A stretch of DNA of 64,000 nt from Adiantum capillus-veneris (taxonomy: Eukaryota; Streptophyta; Polypodiopsida; Polypodiales; Pteridaceae). How positions within the stretch are numbered: the first letter of the stretch is position 1; the number at the start of each line of letters is the position of its first letter. The notes beneath the pieces were generated by a model. The model did not search any database and had not been told where the DNA came from. It saw only the letters and a program-made list of their open reading frames with translations. Below are positions 38,690 to 49,055 of the stretch, in pieces. Made by a program: the position numbers and the translations under genes. The DNA lies in the NCBI GenBank assembly GCA_014529385.2, contig CM043952.1, forward strand, positions 154,703,557-154,767,556. Reading direction: 5' to 3'.

Positions 38690-39310
38690 AATCAGACGCC
38701 TCATCGCATCCAAGCGGTGTATCTGTCGTATTCTGTAGAAAAATACAATAAGACTTTTTGTAAGTATAAACATATAATTACAAAACAATATATTTTCTTA
38801 GCTTATCATTAAAATACAACAACCATAAAAGAGTAAAGTAAAATACTAACCATGTCACTGCGAGAACTCAGAATGTCCATTAGGGTGTTTAAGCCCTTTT
38901 TGCCTGTGTACTTGCGCTCGTACGGTGTGGGGTCACGTCCTGTCATCGACCATTGTTCAAAACATACAAAGAATCCATTATGTTAGAATTTAAAAGTACA
39001 AATAGACTTAAATACCAAACCTAAAGAGCAATGCAAAAACACTTACAAAATCAGCCTCAAATGATGCCCACCTGCTACTCTTCAAGTGGTGCGAGCTCCC
39101 TGCCTCTACTCGCGCTTTGGCTGCCTCCTTTTGTTGCTTCTACTTGTTGACAGGATTCTCACACGCTACTCGCTTCACATTCTTCCAATCTTCTTTGGAC
39201 AGTCAATCTGGTCTATTCCACCCATGCTTTATTGCTTTTTGTACTTCAGAACGCTTGTGCTTGCAGTATTCGCACATTCGAACCTTCATCAGGTCTTCAT
39301 TCAAGCGCTC
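38690..39310 (-). pseudogene. TNPA-like gene of CACTA A, C-terminal part
   Basis: Matches 49050-49660 of element B: the last short exon (about 38694-38740), the exon with PYERKYTGKKG-like text (about 38855-38950), and the 3' part of the first coding exon, up to 39310. There the copia element splits the exon. The other half resumes at 44793. Frames are broken by small indels. Confidence 0.8.
39306..39310. other. copia target-site duplication, left (CGCTC)
   Basis: CGCTC here and at 44793-44797 flank the copia element. The undisturbed homologous site in CACTA B reads CGCTG at 49657-49661. Confidence 0.95.
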
Positions 39311-40020
39311 TGTTAGGAAATAAGACGTAGCCAAATAGATAATTGAGTAGATTACTTAATGGAGAGAGACATATTTACATACACAAGATTATAGAGTAGA
39401 GAGAGAGAGTACACACGATATACGTGGTTCACCCAATGTGGGCTACGTCCACGGGAAAGCAGCCACTCAATGGCTTTAGTACTTCAAAACAAGAAGTAGT
39501 TAACAAAGGGATTATACCCTTAATGGAGCTCCTGCCTTGCTTCACTCTCACCACCTCACACTCACCTTGTTGCATCAACTTCACACTATGAAATGTGTGT
39601 AGAAATAGCCTCCTTTTATAGGCCTAAAGGGCTGCACTCTCTTATGAGAGGCAGCCATGTGTAGCCGCCCTTGTGCGAATAAATCCAAATCGGACCCTCC
39701 AATCCGCCCATGTGTGGCTGCCCTTGAGAAGACAAGTCCGCTTTTGAATTCGGCCACCGGCCAACCGACCGGTTGTTTTCCGACCACTTTTCGGCCGCCG
39801 TCCAGCCATAGTATTCCGGCGAAAAAGAATATTCCGGCGAGGGGAAAAAAGTCTCGGGGGCGGAGCCTAAAGTTGCCCCTAATTCTTGTCCGTGAAAATT
39901 TTGGTTTCCGGTGAGTGATTTTCCTTCATGCAAGATGGCTTCTCCTCATAATGGGGGCCTTACAAATGTGCGCTTTTACCACAGAAAATTACAAGGGTAA
40001 ATCAGGCTCCATACATAACA
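39311..40020 (-). repeat. copia 3' LTR
   Basis: 710 bp, ends TGTTAGGAAA...CATAACA, matching 44021-44792. It lacks about 60 bp of CCGGCCA-type repeats present in the other LTR. Confidence 0.97.
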
Positions 40021-40036
40021 ATCTCCCACTTGGAGA
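40021..40036 (-). other. copia polypurine tract
   Basis: The minus strand reads CAAGTGGGAGAT immediately before the LTR start TGTTATG. GTGGGAGAT next to TGTTA is the usual copia arrangement. Confidence 0.9.
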
Positions 40037-40229
40037 CTGATCTCCAAACCAAACCTGTGACTGCTTTCCATCCTGGCTTCTTATCTTTGAATGCCGATTG
40101 AAGATGAGCAAAAGCTCAACTTCTCCTTGTTGACCACCTTTGTAAACATGTCTGCAGGATTTTCACTTGTATGCACCTTTCCTAGCTTTATTTGTCCCTC
40201 TTCCAAACGAGTGCGTATGAAGTGATATC

Positions 40230-40870
40230 TCACCTCAATGTGCTTGTCCTTGAATGAAAGGCTGAGTTCTTCGCAAGATGGATAGCGCTTTGGCTATCAC
40301 TGTACAAGACACAATTGTCTTGTTTGAATCCAAGCTCTTCTAAGAATCTGTGAAGCCACAGAATTTCTTTGCTTGCCTCCGTCATTGCTACATACTTTGC
40401 TTCCGTGGTAGAAAGTGAAACCACTTTCTGCATCTTTGAAGCCCAGCCTACTGTTGTGCCTCCAACCATGAACACATAGCCAGTAGTGCTCCTTCGAGTA
40501 TCTTTGTTACCTGCCATATCTGCATCAGCATACCCTTCTAGAAAAATATCAGTTCCTCCAAAATACAAAGCATTTGTTGTTGTCCCTTTTAGATACCTAA
40601 GTATCCACTTCACAGCTTGCCAATGCTCTTTACCTGGGTTGTCCATGAACCTACTCACAACTCCCAGTGCATGTGCAATGTCTGGCCTTGTCCAGACCAT
40701 AGCATACATTAGAGAACCTATCGCTGCAGCATATGGAACTTTAGACATATAGGCTATCTCCTCTTGTGTCTTTGGACACATATCCTTCGTTAGTTTAAAG
40801 TGACCAGCCAAAGGTGTAGAAACTGGTTTTGCATTTTGCATTGCAAACCTTTCTAGTACCTTCTTGAGAT
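40230..40870 (-). pseudogene. copia RNase H
   Basis: 203 codons starting within MQNAKPVSTPLAGHF, the usual end of the RT connection. The RNase H core follows: catalytic residues in GYADADMAG (D), TTEAKYVA (E) and LYSDSQSAI (D), so the D-E-D set is present. It degrades the RNA strand of the RNA-DNA hybrid. The C-terminus changes frame after AFHSR near 40260, and a small deletion/frameshift near 40870 separates it from RT. In a working element it would be part of the single Gag-Pol protein. Confidence 0.9.
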
Positions 40871-42369
40871 AGCTTTATTGTCTTCTTCGTCCTATCCCTT
40901 GATATTTTCATACCAAGTTTCCTCTTTGCAGCACCTAAATCTTTCATTGAAAAAGATTTAGACAGCTCCTCTTTTAGGTCTTTGATGTCCTGCATGTTAG
41001 CACTTGCAATCAACATGTCATCAAAATATAACATTAGGATGATGAATTTCCCATCTCCCAAATTATTCATGTAGACGCAGTGATCCGAGTTGCATCTTGT
41101 GAATCCATGATCCAGCATCCATCGATCAAACTTCAAGTACCATTGTCTTGATGCTTGCTTTAAACCATACAAGCTCTTCTTTAATCTGCAAACCATTTTC
41201 TCCTTACCTTTTACTTCATACCCCTTTGGTTGAAGCATGTAGATTTCCTCCTCTAAGTCACCGTGAGGGAATGCCGTATTTACATCCGTTTGCTCGAGAT
41301 TTAGATCATGAGAAACCACAAGGCTTAAGACAAGCCTAATTGAGTTCATTTTTACAACAAGAGAAAATATTTCATTGAAGTCAATACCTTTCTTTTGAGA
41401 AAACCCTTTTACCACAAGCCTAGACTTGTACCTTTTCTTCCCACCTTCTTCTTCCTTCACCTTGTACACCCATTTGTTTTGAAGTGCCCGCTTACCTTTA
41501 GGCAACTCAACCAACTCCCATGTTTGGTTGCGATGTAGTGAGTCCATCTCCACTTGCATGCTCCTCGTCCACTCTTCTTTGGATTCATGTTGCATAGCCT
41601 CTTCGTATGATTCTGGCTCTCCAGAATCTGAGATCAAGAGATGGTTGAAGGAAGGAACAAACCTTTCTGGAGGTCTACTTGCTCTTGTAGATCTTCGGGG
41701 AATAGGTTGAGGCTCCTCATTTGGTTGACGTTGTTGCACATTGTCACCGTTTGCAGTCCTTGAGTCTTCACCGTCCTCAAGCTCCATGTACTCATCACCT
41801 ATTTCTTTTGTTTGTTTTCTTTCCAAGTAATCTTTGTACATATTTTGTTCGTTAAAAATTACATCCCTACTCCTTAAGATTTTACCATTTTCAGGATTCC
41901 ATATGCGATACCCAAAGTCACCTTCTCCATATCCAATGAAGAAACACTTTTTGGACTTTGAATCTAGCTTTGATCTTGGGCTTCTATCTATGTGCATGAA
42001 AGCCTCACACCCAAACACTTTGAGAAATGCATAATTCACCGGTTTACCTGTCCATGCCTGTTTTGGAACTCCCCCATCCAATGCCGTTGAGGGTGACCGA
42101 TTGATTAAGTACACAGACGTAGTTACAGCTTCCGCCCAAAGCTCAAGCGGTAGGCCTGTATGTAGCCGCATGCTTCGTGCTCGCTCCATGATTGTCCTGT
42201 TCATCCTTTCCGAAATCCCATTTTGTTGAGGTGTCCTTGGGGTTGTCCTTTGCTGCCGAATGCCATTTCTAGCACAAAAGCTTTCAAAAGCTTGGCTGCA
42301 ATATTCGCCTCCATTGTCATATCTGAGGCATTTAACCTTGGTACCTGTTTCATTCTCCACAAAGGCTTT
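40795..42369 (-). pseudogene. copia integrase C-terminal half and reverse transcriptase
   Basis: About 520 codons. The integrase part has the second catalytic Asp in RYDNGGEY and the Glu in NGISERMNRT, then the copia C-terminal motif KVFGCEAF and the GYGEGDFGYRIW block. RT follows with WVYKVKEEEGGKKRYKSRLV, DVNTAFPHGDL, SLYGLKQASRQW and the catalytic YFDDM (usually YVDDM). It copies element RNA into DNA and inserts it. It is joined in frame to the upstream ORF across one TGA at 42370-42372, where the family has Trp (RWKAF), and it breaks near 40870 before RNase H. Confidence 0.92.
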
Positions 42370-43947
42370 TCACCTTTGAAATATGGAAAATACATCGGAT
42401 TTATTCTTCATGACATAAACCCATGTTTTTCTAGTCGCATCGTCTATGAATGTTACATAGTACAATGAGCCACCAAGCGATGGTGTACTTGCAGGACCCC
42501 AAACATCAGAATAAACCAACTCAATTTTTTTATTTTTTCTTTCATTTCTTGATTTTTGAAATTTTACCCTCTTTTGTTTACCATAAACACAATCTTCACA
42601 AAACTCTAAGTCCACTTCTTTCAAACCTGGTAGAAGCTTCTTTGTTTGAAGGATTTGGATTCCTTTAGCACTCATATGCCCAAGTCGGTAGTGCAACACC
42701 GCACTGTCAACTTCTGTAGTTACTGCACAAGCTGAAGGTTGCGTGCTAACAGTACACAAGTAAAGTGTCCCGACTTTTTTTCCCTTGGCAACCACCAAAG
42801 ATCCCTTTGAGATCTTCCACTGTTTGTTTCCGAATGCAATGTTGTGACCTTCATCGTCCAATTGTCCTGTAGAGATCAAATTTTTGCGAAGAGAAGGAAC
42901 ATGCCTAACATCTTTAAACTTCCATTCATTTTCGTTAGCAGTTTTGACAGAAACTGTACCTTTGCCGACAATATCACAGGCTTCATCATCTCCCAAGTAT
43001 ACATACCCAAAATTACCTTTGGTGTAGTCTTGGAAATGTTGCTTGTGTGGTGTCGCATGGAATGAAGCCTTGGAATCTACTATCCAAGAATTAGACACAT
43101 TGTCTAATGAGAGAATTAGAGCATCTTTCTCTACTTTACCTGCCACATTGGCCTCTGATGTTGGCTTTTTGTCTTGAGACTTAGTCTCCTTCTTCTTCTT
43201 GGACCAACAATCCTTCTTGATGTGGCCCTTCTTGCCGTAGTTCCAACATTCAAGAACTGACTTTATGCGTGACTTGCTCCATCTTGAGCGATCACGATCC
43301 TTTTGGATTTTGAACCTCTCCTTAGGCCTTCCTCTTGTTTCCACTGACAATGCAGCACTTGATGATTCTCCTGTGCTTCTCCTTCGTATTTCCTCTCTTA
43401 GGAGAACACCCACAACATCATCAAACTTAAGAGTATTTGTACTAGAGATAGAATTACTTACAGCCATCACAAGGCTGTCCCAACTATCCGGTAGAGATGA
43501 TAGTATAAGGAGAGCTCGCACTTCGTCATCGAAATTGATTTTCGCCAATCGAAGTTGACTAATGTTTGTGTTAAAGTCATTTAGGTGTTTTGCAACTGAA
43601 CCATTCTCTGCCATCTTTAGATTGAACAAGCGCTTCATAAGAAATACCTTATTGGATGCTGATGGTTTCTCGTAGAAGTCGTCAAGTGACTTCATCAAGT
43701 CCTCCGTGGTCTTCATCTCCGAAACATTGAAGGCCACCGTTGACGCCAAGCTTAACCGGATTGTTCCCACTGCCTTTCGATCCAGGAAAATCCATGATTC
43801 ATCTCACATTGTTGCGGGCTTCTTCGCAAGACCGCCTAGTGGCAAATAGAGGTCCTTCTGGTAGAGATAGTCTTCAATCTCAATCTTACAATGTTGGTAG
43901 TTTTTGCCGTTGAACTTCTCAATCTTGAGCTTCCCTTCCTCCGCCAT
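42370..43947 (-). pseudogene. copia gag, protease and integrase N-terminal half
   Basis: The start chosen is ATG at 43947 (MAEEGKLKIEKFNGKNY, the typical copia gag opening). A TGA lies about 50 codons in (near 43798). The UBN2-type gag domain (LMKRLFNLKM, LLSSLPDSWD) is followed by a knuckle at about 43230 with one Cys lost (CWNYGKKGHIKKDC, Tyr at the second Cys). The protease active site reads VDSKASFHATP, so the usual DSGA is DSKA and should be inactive. The integrase zinc region (HYRLGHMSAKGI, CEDCVYGKQ) and the first catalytic Asp (VYSDVWGP) follow. Decay is by point changes. Confidence 0.9.
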
Positions 43948-44006
43948 AACTCCCACTCAATTCAAGGAATCCTTTCCTTGAGATAATTTAGCTACGAGCA
44001 AACCTT

Positions 44007-44018
44007 GCTCTGATACCA
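44007..44018 (-). other. copia primer binding site (initiator tRNA-Met)
   Basis: The minus strand reads TGGTATCAGAGC two bases inside the 5' LTR. This is the exact copia primer site complementary to plant initiator tRNA-Met. Confidence 0.95.
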
Positions 44019-44020
44019 GT

Positions 44021-44792
44021 TGTTAGGAAATAAGACGTAGCCAAATAGATAATTGAGTAGATTACTTAATGGAGAGAGACATATTTACATACACAAGATT
44101 ATAGAGTAGAGAGAGAGAGTACACACGATATACGTGGTTCACCCAATGTGGGCTACGTCCACGGGAAAGCAACCACTCAATGGCTTTAGTACTTCAAAAC
44201 AAGAAGTAGTTTACAAAGGGATTATACCCTTAATGGAGCTCCTGCCTTGATTCACTCTCACCACCTCACACTCACCTTATTGCATCAACTGCACACTATG
44301 AAATGTGTGTAGAAATAGCCTCCTTTTATAGGCCAAAAGGGCTTCCCTCTCTTATGAGAGGCAGCCATGTGTAGCCGCCCTTGTGCGAATAAGTCCAAAT
44401 CGGACTCTCCAATCCACCCATTTGTGGCCGCCCTTGAGAAGACAAGTCCGCTTTTGAATTTGGCCACCGGCCACCACCGGCCATTGAATTCCGACCACCG
44501 GCCACCGGCCATTGACTACCGGCCACCGATCAACCGACCGGTTGTATTCCGACCACTTTCCGGCCGCCGTCCGGCCATAGTATTCCGGCGAAAAAGAATA
44601 TTCCGGCGAGGGAAAAAAAAAGACTCGGGGGCGGAGCCTAAAGTTGCCCCTGATTCTTGTCCGTGAAATTTTTTGTTTTTCGGTGAGTGATTTTCCTTCA
44701 CGCACGATGGCTTCTCCTCATAATGGGGGTCTTACAAATGTGCGCTTTTACCACAAAAAATTACAATGGTAAATCAGGCTCCATACTTAGCA
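44021..44792 (-). repeat. copia 5' LTR
   Basis: 772 bp, ends TGTTAGGAAA...ACTTAGCA. Contains a local array of GGCCACCGGCCA-like words at about 44460-44530 that is shorter in the other LTR. Confidence 0.97.
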
Positions 44793-45510
44793 CGCTCATC
44801 CCAACTTGACACGAAACTCGTCATGCAGCATGCTGATAACTTTTTCTTTTAATTCATTTGGCACTTCACTCTTGGTGTTTAGTATGTAGTGTCTAAACAC
44901 CTAAGAGCAAAGACCGTGCATCCGCGAGATCACCTTCTTACCTTCGTCATCCAAGATGATTCCGCCACTGATGTTGATCGAGTATGGCAAGCCCTCTCAC
45001 CTATGATGCGTGAACCTGGGTGTCTCGGTACGGGTCTCTAGTGGTGTCTAGATGGGGGTACAGATGTCAGGTGTCTCTAGTGAGTTTGGGCCCTGAAGCG
45101 AGGAGTGTCGACTGGGGTGACTCCCGGAGGAGTAGCTAGTGGTGTGTAGCTAGAAATGGTCGATAGTCACACAAAACCTGGCGTAGATGGCGATGTTGTG
45201 GCTGGGGTGGGGGTGGGAAAATAAGGGAAGGTAAGGAGCCTTGTCAAACACGAGGCTGTGTCAAGGCACCAGCAGCGGCATCCCCACAGTAACCATCGTC
45301 ACCACCACTAGAGCGTTGGTGCCTAGACAATTGTGAAGACTGTCTCGTCAACATCAAAGATTCAGAGCACGTTGAATGATTCAAAACAGAGGGAGACACT
45401 GAAGGAGTGGAACGACGTGATGGTGCTCCAGAGCAATGACGCTCCTTGTACCACCTCCTCTGTTGGGGTGACAAAGAAGAAAGAAACTCATCATCATTTA
45501 GACCTGCATT
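44793..45510 (-). pseudogene. TNPA-like gene of CACTA A, N-terminal part
   Basis: Matches the first coding exon of the gene in B. The N-terminus at 45510 downward reads DDEFLSSLSPQQRRWYKERH, with the same Ser/Arg-rich region. Downstream it is broken by frameshifts and stops, and it is split by the copia insertion from its C-terminal part at 38690-39310. Confidence 0.85.
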
Positions 45511-45604
45511 AAGCACAAAAACACTTAATCTTAATATTGAATGGAGAAGAAACCATGGGCAAGTTATAATCTATACTATAGATAATAGGGAGAGGGATTC
45601 CTGT

Positions 45605-45606
<2 letters not shown>

Positions 45607-45647
<41 letters not shown>
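45607..45647. repeat. (GA)n microsatellite in CACTA A
   Basis: About 20 AG units. Not present at the matching place in CACTA B. Confidence 0.95.
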
Positions 45648-45650
<3 letters not shown>

Positions 45651-45739
45651 CATAAAGGGGGAGGGATTCCTATGTAGAGAGATTCCTGTGAAGTTCTTAT
45701 GAATTTGTCTCCCGTGTGCATTTTATGTATCTTGTAAAA

Positions 45740-46022
45740 GCACTATGCTCCGGCCCAAGTGCAATGTAGACTGAGGCTGCAATCGCAAAGGAGGTGATCC
45801 GTCTCTGCTCATAGATGCTGCTGGTCCCTCCACTAGATCTAGTTGATTGGGTGAAAGAGACACTAAGAAACACTACTCTGTCCCGAGTAGCAATGCTTAT
45901 TAGCCTCTCTTTCACCCAATCAACTAGATCTAGTGGAAAGACAAGCAACATCTATGAGTAGAGACGAATCACCTCCTTCACGATTGCATCCTCAGTCTCC
46001 ATCGCACTCGAAGCGTAGTGTT
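45740..46022. repeat. foldback repeat specific to CACTA A
   Basis: The left arm (about 45740-45860) and right arm (about 45906-46022) are inverted copies at about 85% identity, with a loop of about 45 bases. Shared core: CACTAGATCTAGTTGATTGG, followed by GTGAAAGAGA. Element B has no counterpart between its two genes (50390-50600), so this is an insertion after the two copies diverged or a loss in B. It may be a small MITE. Confidence 0.8.
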
Positions 46023-46232
46023 GCGTCGGCATATCAGAATTTCATGACACATTGAGGAGTGCCCGTGCTTGTGAGAACATACCTGGAGCATACCTGGAGT
46101 GGATGCAATGACGATTAAACACAATTTAAATTTCTCAAGTATAGCATATAGACAGGAATGGACAAAAAGCCATGTGAATACAATATATATTATAAAACAG
46201 AGCAAAATTGTTCAAATACAATGTTTATGGCT

Positions 46233-48467
46233 TTAAGAGGTCTCTCTCTTATCCTCGCATAGCTCAACATAGCTGCCTATATCTATATAGAGCTCTCCAT
46301 TTAGGCAGATGTCCTCCATTTCATTTTGTAGATCCTCTCCATGTATCCCATATGGAGTAGCAACTTGATGCTCGTCTGGTACCACCTCAATGACTTCTGA
46401 CTGAGCATCTTCTCCAATCTCCTCCATTGATGCCATTGTGATTGGAACATTGTAGCCCTTATACATCCGTGCACTACGAGGGGCTACCTCTATGATGTAC
46501 CATCACTTTGCACAGGATCTGCATCAGAGGAGCGTCGTCAAATAGACTGTTCAAATTTTGCCATGATTCCACAATCTTGAGTAAAACGCTTTTTGTTGAT
46601 CCGTTCCACCCTAAAATGTTGACCTTTATACCATGCTGTTGTGTATGACTTATACTACAACCAACAAAGATTATGAGTGGCCGTTCAAGCATCTAGAAAG
46701 TCGATAGTCATACATTGCAAACTTACCTTGGTCGCGTAACCCCACGAGTACTCCCACTCCTCCTTAGTCACTTCTTCACCGCACTGTTGTGCGCTTTTCA
46801 ATCGGTTGTGCAACCATCTTAAGCTCATGAATGTTGATAGGCTCTTCAGACCTGCCGGATAATGCATCGACGGTCATCTTCCCCGTATCCACTCGATTTG
46901 TGCCCTTTTTTGTGCTTACTTTTCATCCTCATATTGTGAAATCCACTTTTGCATCACTGGATTGTGAAGCATGCAAAATTGGTTGAATTTAGCATCTAGA
47001 TCTTTTGTCATCTTCTTCTCAACACCGAGAGTTCACATGACAATCCCAGATATGAGCTCATCATCTATGGTTTGCCATAGCGTGTCCTGGGCTTTATCAA
47101 ATTCGTCTAGCCACTCTCCAATGTAAACTAGGGACTCTGAACCAGTCAACCTTCTGTCATGCTACCCTCCGAACGTACCTTCTAATGCACATATCCCTTG
47201 ATCATTTTCATGGAACGTTCTAAAAAGAACATCCTTCCGGAATGTATTGTGCCAGCTATTTCAACCTCATCAAATATATAAATAAGAAGATTCACCTGGA
47301 TGGTTAGCATGGTAGTAGGAAAGTGTTTTTCAAACATGCACACAACCTCTACAACGTTTAGTCTGGTGAATGGTATGGATTCTACATTGATCTCCTTTTG
47401 TGAGATCCATTGCACCAACTTCACAAGTTTGTAGATTGTATTACGGATGTCAGGAGACAAACATCCCTCAATGGCCACCTGTAAAATAAACTACAAAACA
47501 CGTCTAGCAATGATATTAAAGTCCACACACAAATTTTTTACCCAACCTCCACTATGATATATTCCACTTCAAACATACCTGACACATTTTATGCCAGTTG
47601 TGTGACTTTAGACCAATAAGCTTCCCTTATTTAGTGAAACACGTTTGGAGCGAGTGCATTATGCTAGTGGGGGTCCGCACAGATTGAATGGTCTCTTTTA
47701 ATTTGAGTTCTTAGGCTCCTGTCAAATTCCATGGCGCTTTAGAGAGTTTTATCGATCTATCAGATGCTGTTTGTGGCTAATATTGCTCCATACAATCCAC
47801 AGTTTTAAGGTCAACCCTGGCTCCCAAAGTATCTTTCTTGCCGGTCCGATGGTCCCACAACAAATTACCCACATTCCTGAATATGTGCATTGGATCGAGT
47901 AAGTGATTGATCATGAGTCTGAACCAATATAGTAACTTGTACCATAGAGAGAGTCTCTTCATCCCTGGGGTCAAACTGTCATAACACATCTCCTTCTGCT
48001 CTAACCATGCTTATGCAGACATCATCGGTGGCTCTCTTCCCAAACAGCCATCGTGTAACTCATGATTCTCTTGAAGATATGCTTGATGACCTTTGTAGAT
48101 TTGATTCTTCAATGAGGGCGCCCGACGTGCAGTAAGTCTAGATTCACAAGTGACACATGCTCTTTATCCGCTTGTTTGAAGCCCTGCATGTATACAGATG
48201 ACAATAGATAAGCTTGAGAAAAACCAAGATTTATAGTGTTTGCGTTTGAGTGTAAATCACTTCAGCATTCTGTTAGTTCAGGATAGTCATGCTTGGTCCA
48301 CATTAGAATGCCTCTAATCAAAGCATTCCGTCGGCATGTGTGTCGGCTCATATCCACCACTTCTATGCGAATCCACAACTTTTGTAGCTCTTCCAGTAGT
48401 GGACAAAAGATACACATCCATATTCTTCACTTTATAACGCCCCGACACAATCAAGCTTACAAACAGG
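46233..48467 (-). pseudogene. TNP2 transposase of CACTA A, C-terminal part
   Basis: Co-linear with exons 6 to 2 of TNP2 in element B. Recognisable pieces include the C-terminal acidic tail (CLNGELYIDIGSY, 46233-46466), the DUF4218 region (IRNTIYKLVKLVQWISQKEI, 47182-47478) and the transposase core (MINHLLDPMHIFRNVGNLL, 47777-47989). Many frameshifts and stops. Most of exon 5 (DUF4216) is deleted near 46500. The 5' half of the gene continues at 56149, beyond the nested CACTA B. Confidence 0.88.
48465..48467. other. CACTA B target duplication, left (AGG)
   Basis: AGG here and at 56146-56148 flank element B, the 3-bp duplication typical of CACTA elements. B's own copy of the target reads CATAGGTGCCCC at 53201-53212. 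Confidence 0.93.
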
Positions 48468-48700
48468 CACTACAAGAGGTTGTGTGCTCTTGTGACGCTG
48501 TTAGCAACGGAAATACAGTGGGTTTTTATAACCCCCGGCGTCGCTAACAGCGTCGCTACGAGAGCGTCGCTATAGGCGTCGCTATATAGCGACGCCTATA
48601 GCGACGCTTATAGCGACGCTCTCACAGAAGAGTATAGCGACGCATATAGCGACGCTACAGAGCCATAAATAGCGACGCTTATAGCGACGCCTGAGAGAAT
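48468..48700. repeat. CACTA B terminus and subterminal repeats, left
   Basis: The terminal CACTACAAGAGG is followed between 48535 and 48690 by about ten copies of the octamer AGCGACGC or its complement GCGTCGCT, first mainly GCGTCGCT and then mainly AGCGACGC, so they face each other. In En/Spm such repeats bind TNPA and bring the ends together. Confidence 0.92.
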
Positions 48701-49055
48701 ATTTTTTTGGTGGCAGGGCATTGAATGCCCTGCCACCCATCAACCATATTGTACTTGATTCAGTTTTTAAAAAAAGTGCAAAAGTAGATAATAGACCCAA
48801 AATAGTCACCCACAAGACGCATTGTTTGCAAAATTGACAATTGTACACATCATAGGCAAACTGAATTGATTGGCAAATGTAATAATGACAATTGTACAAC
48901 ATCATAGGCATAAAGAATTGATTGGCAAAAGGAATTGCGGTGACAAATGTAATAATATACATGGTTCAAAAAGACGTATAAAATCCGTCTCATGATACAT
49001 AAGCTACGAGAAACCCTAAACTAATGCTATCTAGCTACGGCTAAACTGACGTCGT

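Larger units (their letters stand above)
38101..39310 (-). mobile_element. CACTA element A, 3' terminal segment
   Basis: Begins with the terminus CACTACAAGAGG at 38101, identical to that of element B at 48468. Decayed subterminal GCGTCGCT/AGCGACGC repeats follow (38170-38335), then non-coding text matching 48690-49040, then the last exons of the TNPA-like gene up to the copia insertion at 39311. Subterminal repeats are the TNPA binding sites in this superfamily. Here they have many mismatches, consistent with greater age than B. Confidence 0.9.
39311..44792 (-). mobile_element. complete Ty1/copia retrotransposon inserted in CACTA A
   Basis: A 5.48-kb element with two LTRs (39311-40020 and 44021-44792), an initiator tRNA-Met primer site, a polypurine tract and a 5-bp target duplication. 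The minus-strand polyprotein is in copia order: gag, protease, integrase, reverse transcriptase, RNase H. Removing it with one copy of CGCTC rejoins the TNPA-like exon of CACTA A in register with copy B. Several stops and frameshifts mean it is not autonomous now, although its structure is complete. The LTRs differ by scattered substitutions and one indel of about 60 bp, so the insertion is not very recent. Confidence 0.97.
44793..48467 (-). mobile_element. CACTA element A, central segment
   Basis: Continues element A from the copia target duplication to the insertion point of CACTA B. It is co-linear with 49657-53205 of B, apart from an extra foldback at 45740-46022 and a deletion of about 340 bp near 46500 that removes most of TNP2 exon 5. 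A GA tract lies at 45607-45647. Confidence 0.92.

Noticed and set aside
39581-39933. ORFs of 68 to 105 codons in the copia LTR
   Set aside because: They lie within LTR sequence and recur at 44285-44705 with different lengths; chance frames in a GC-rich LTR.
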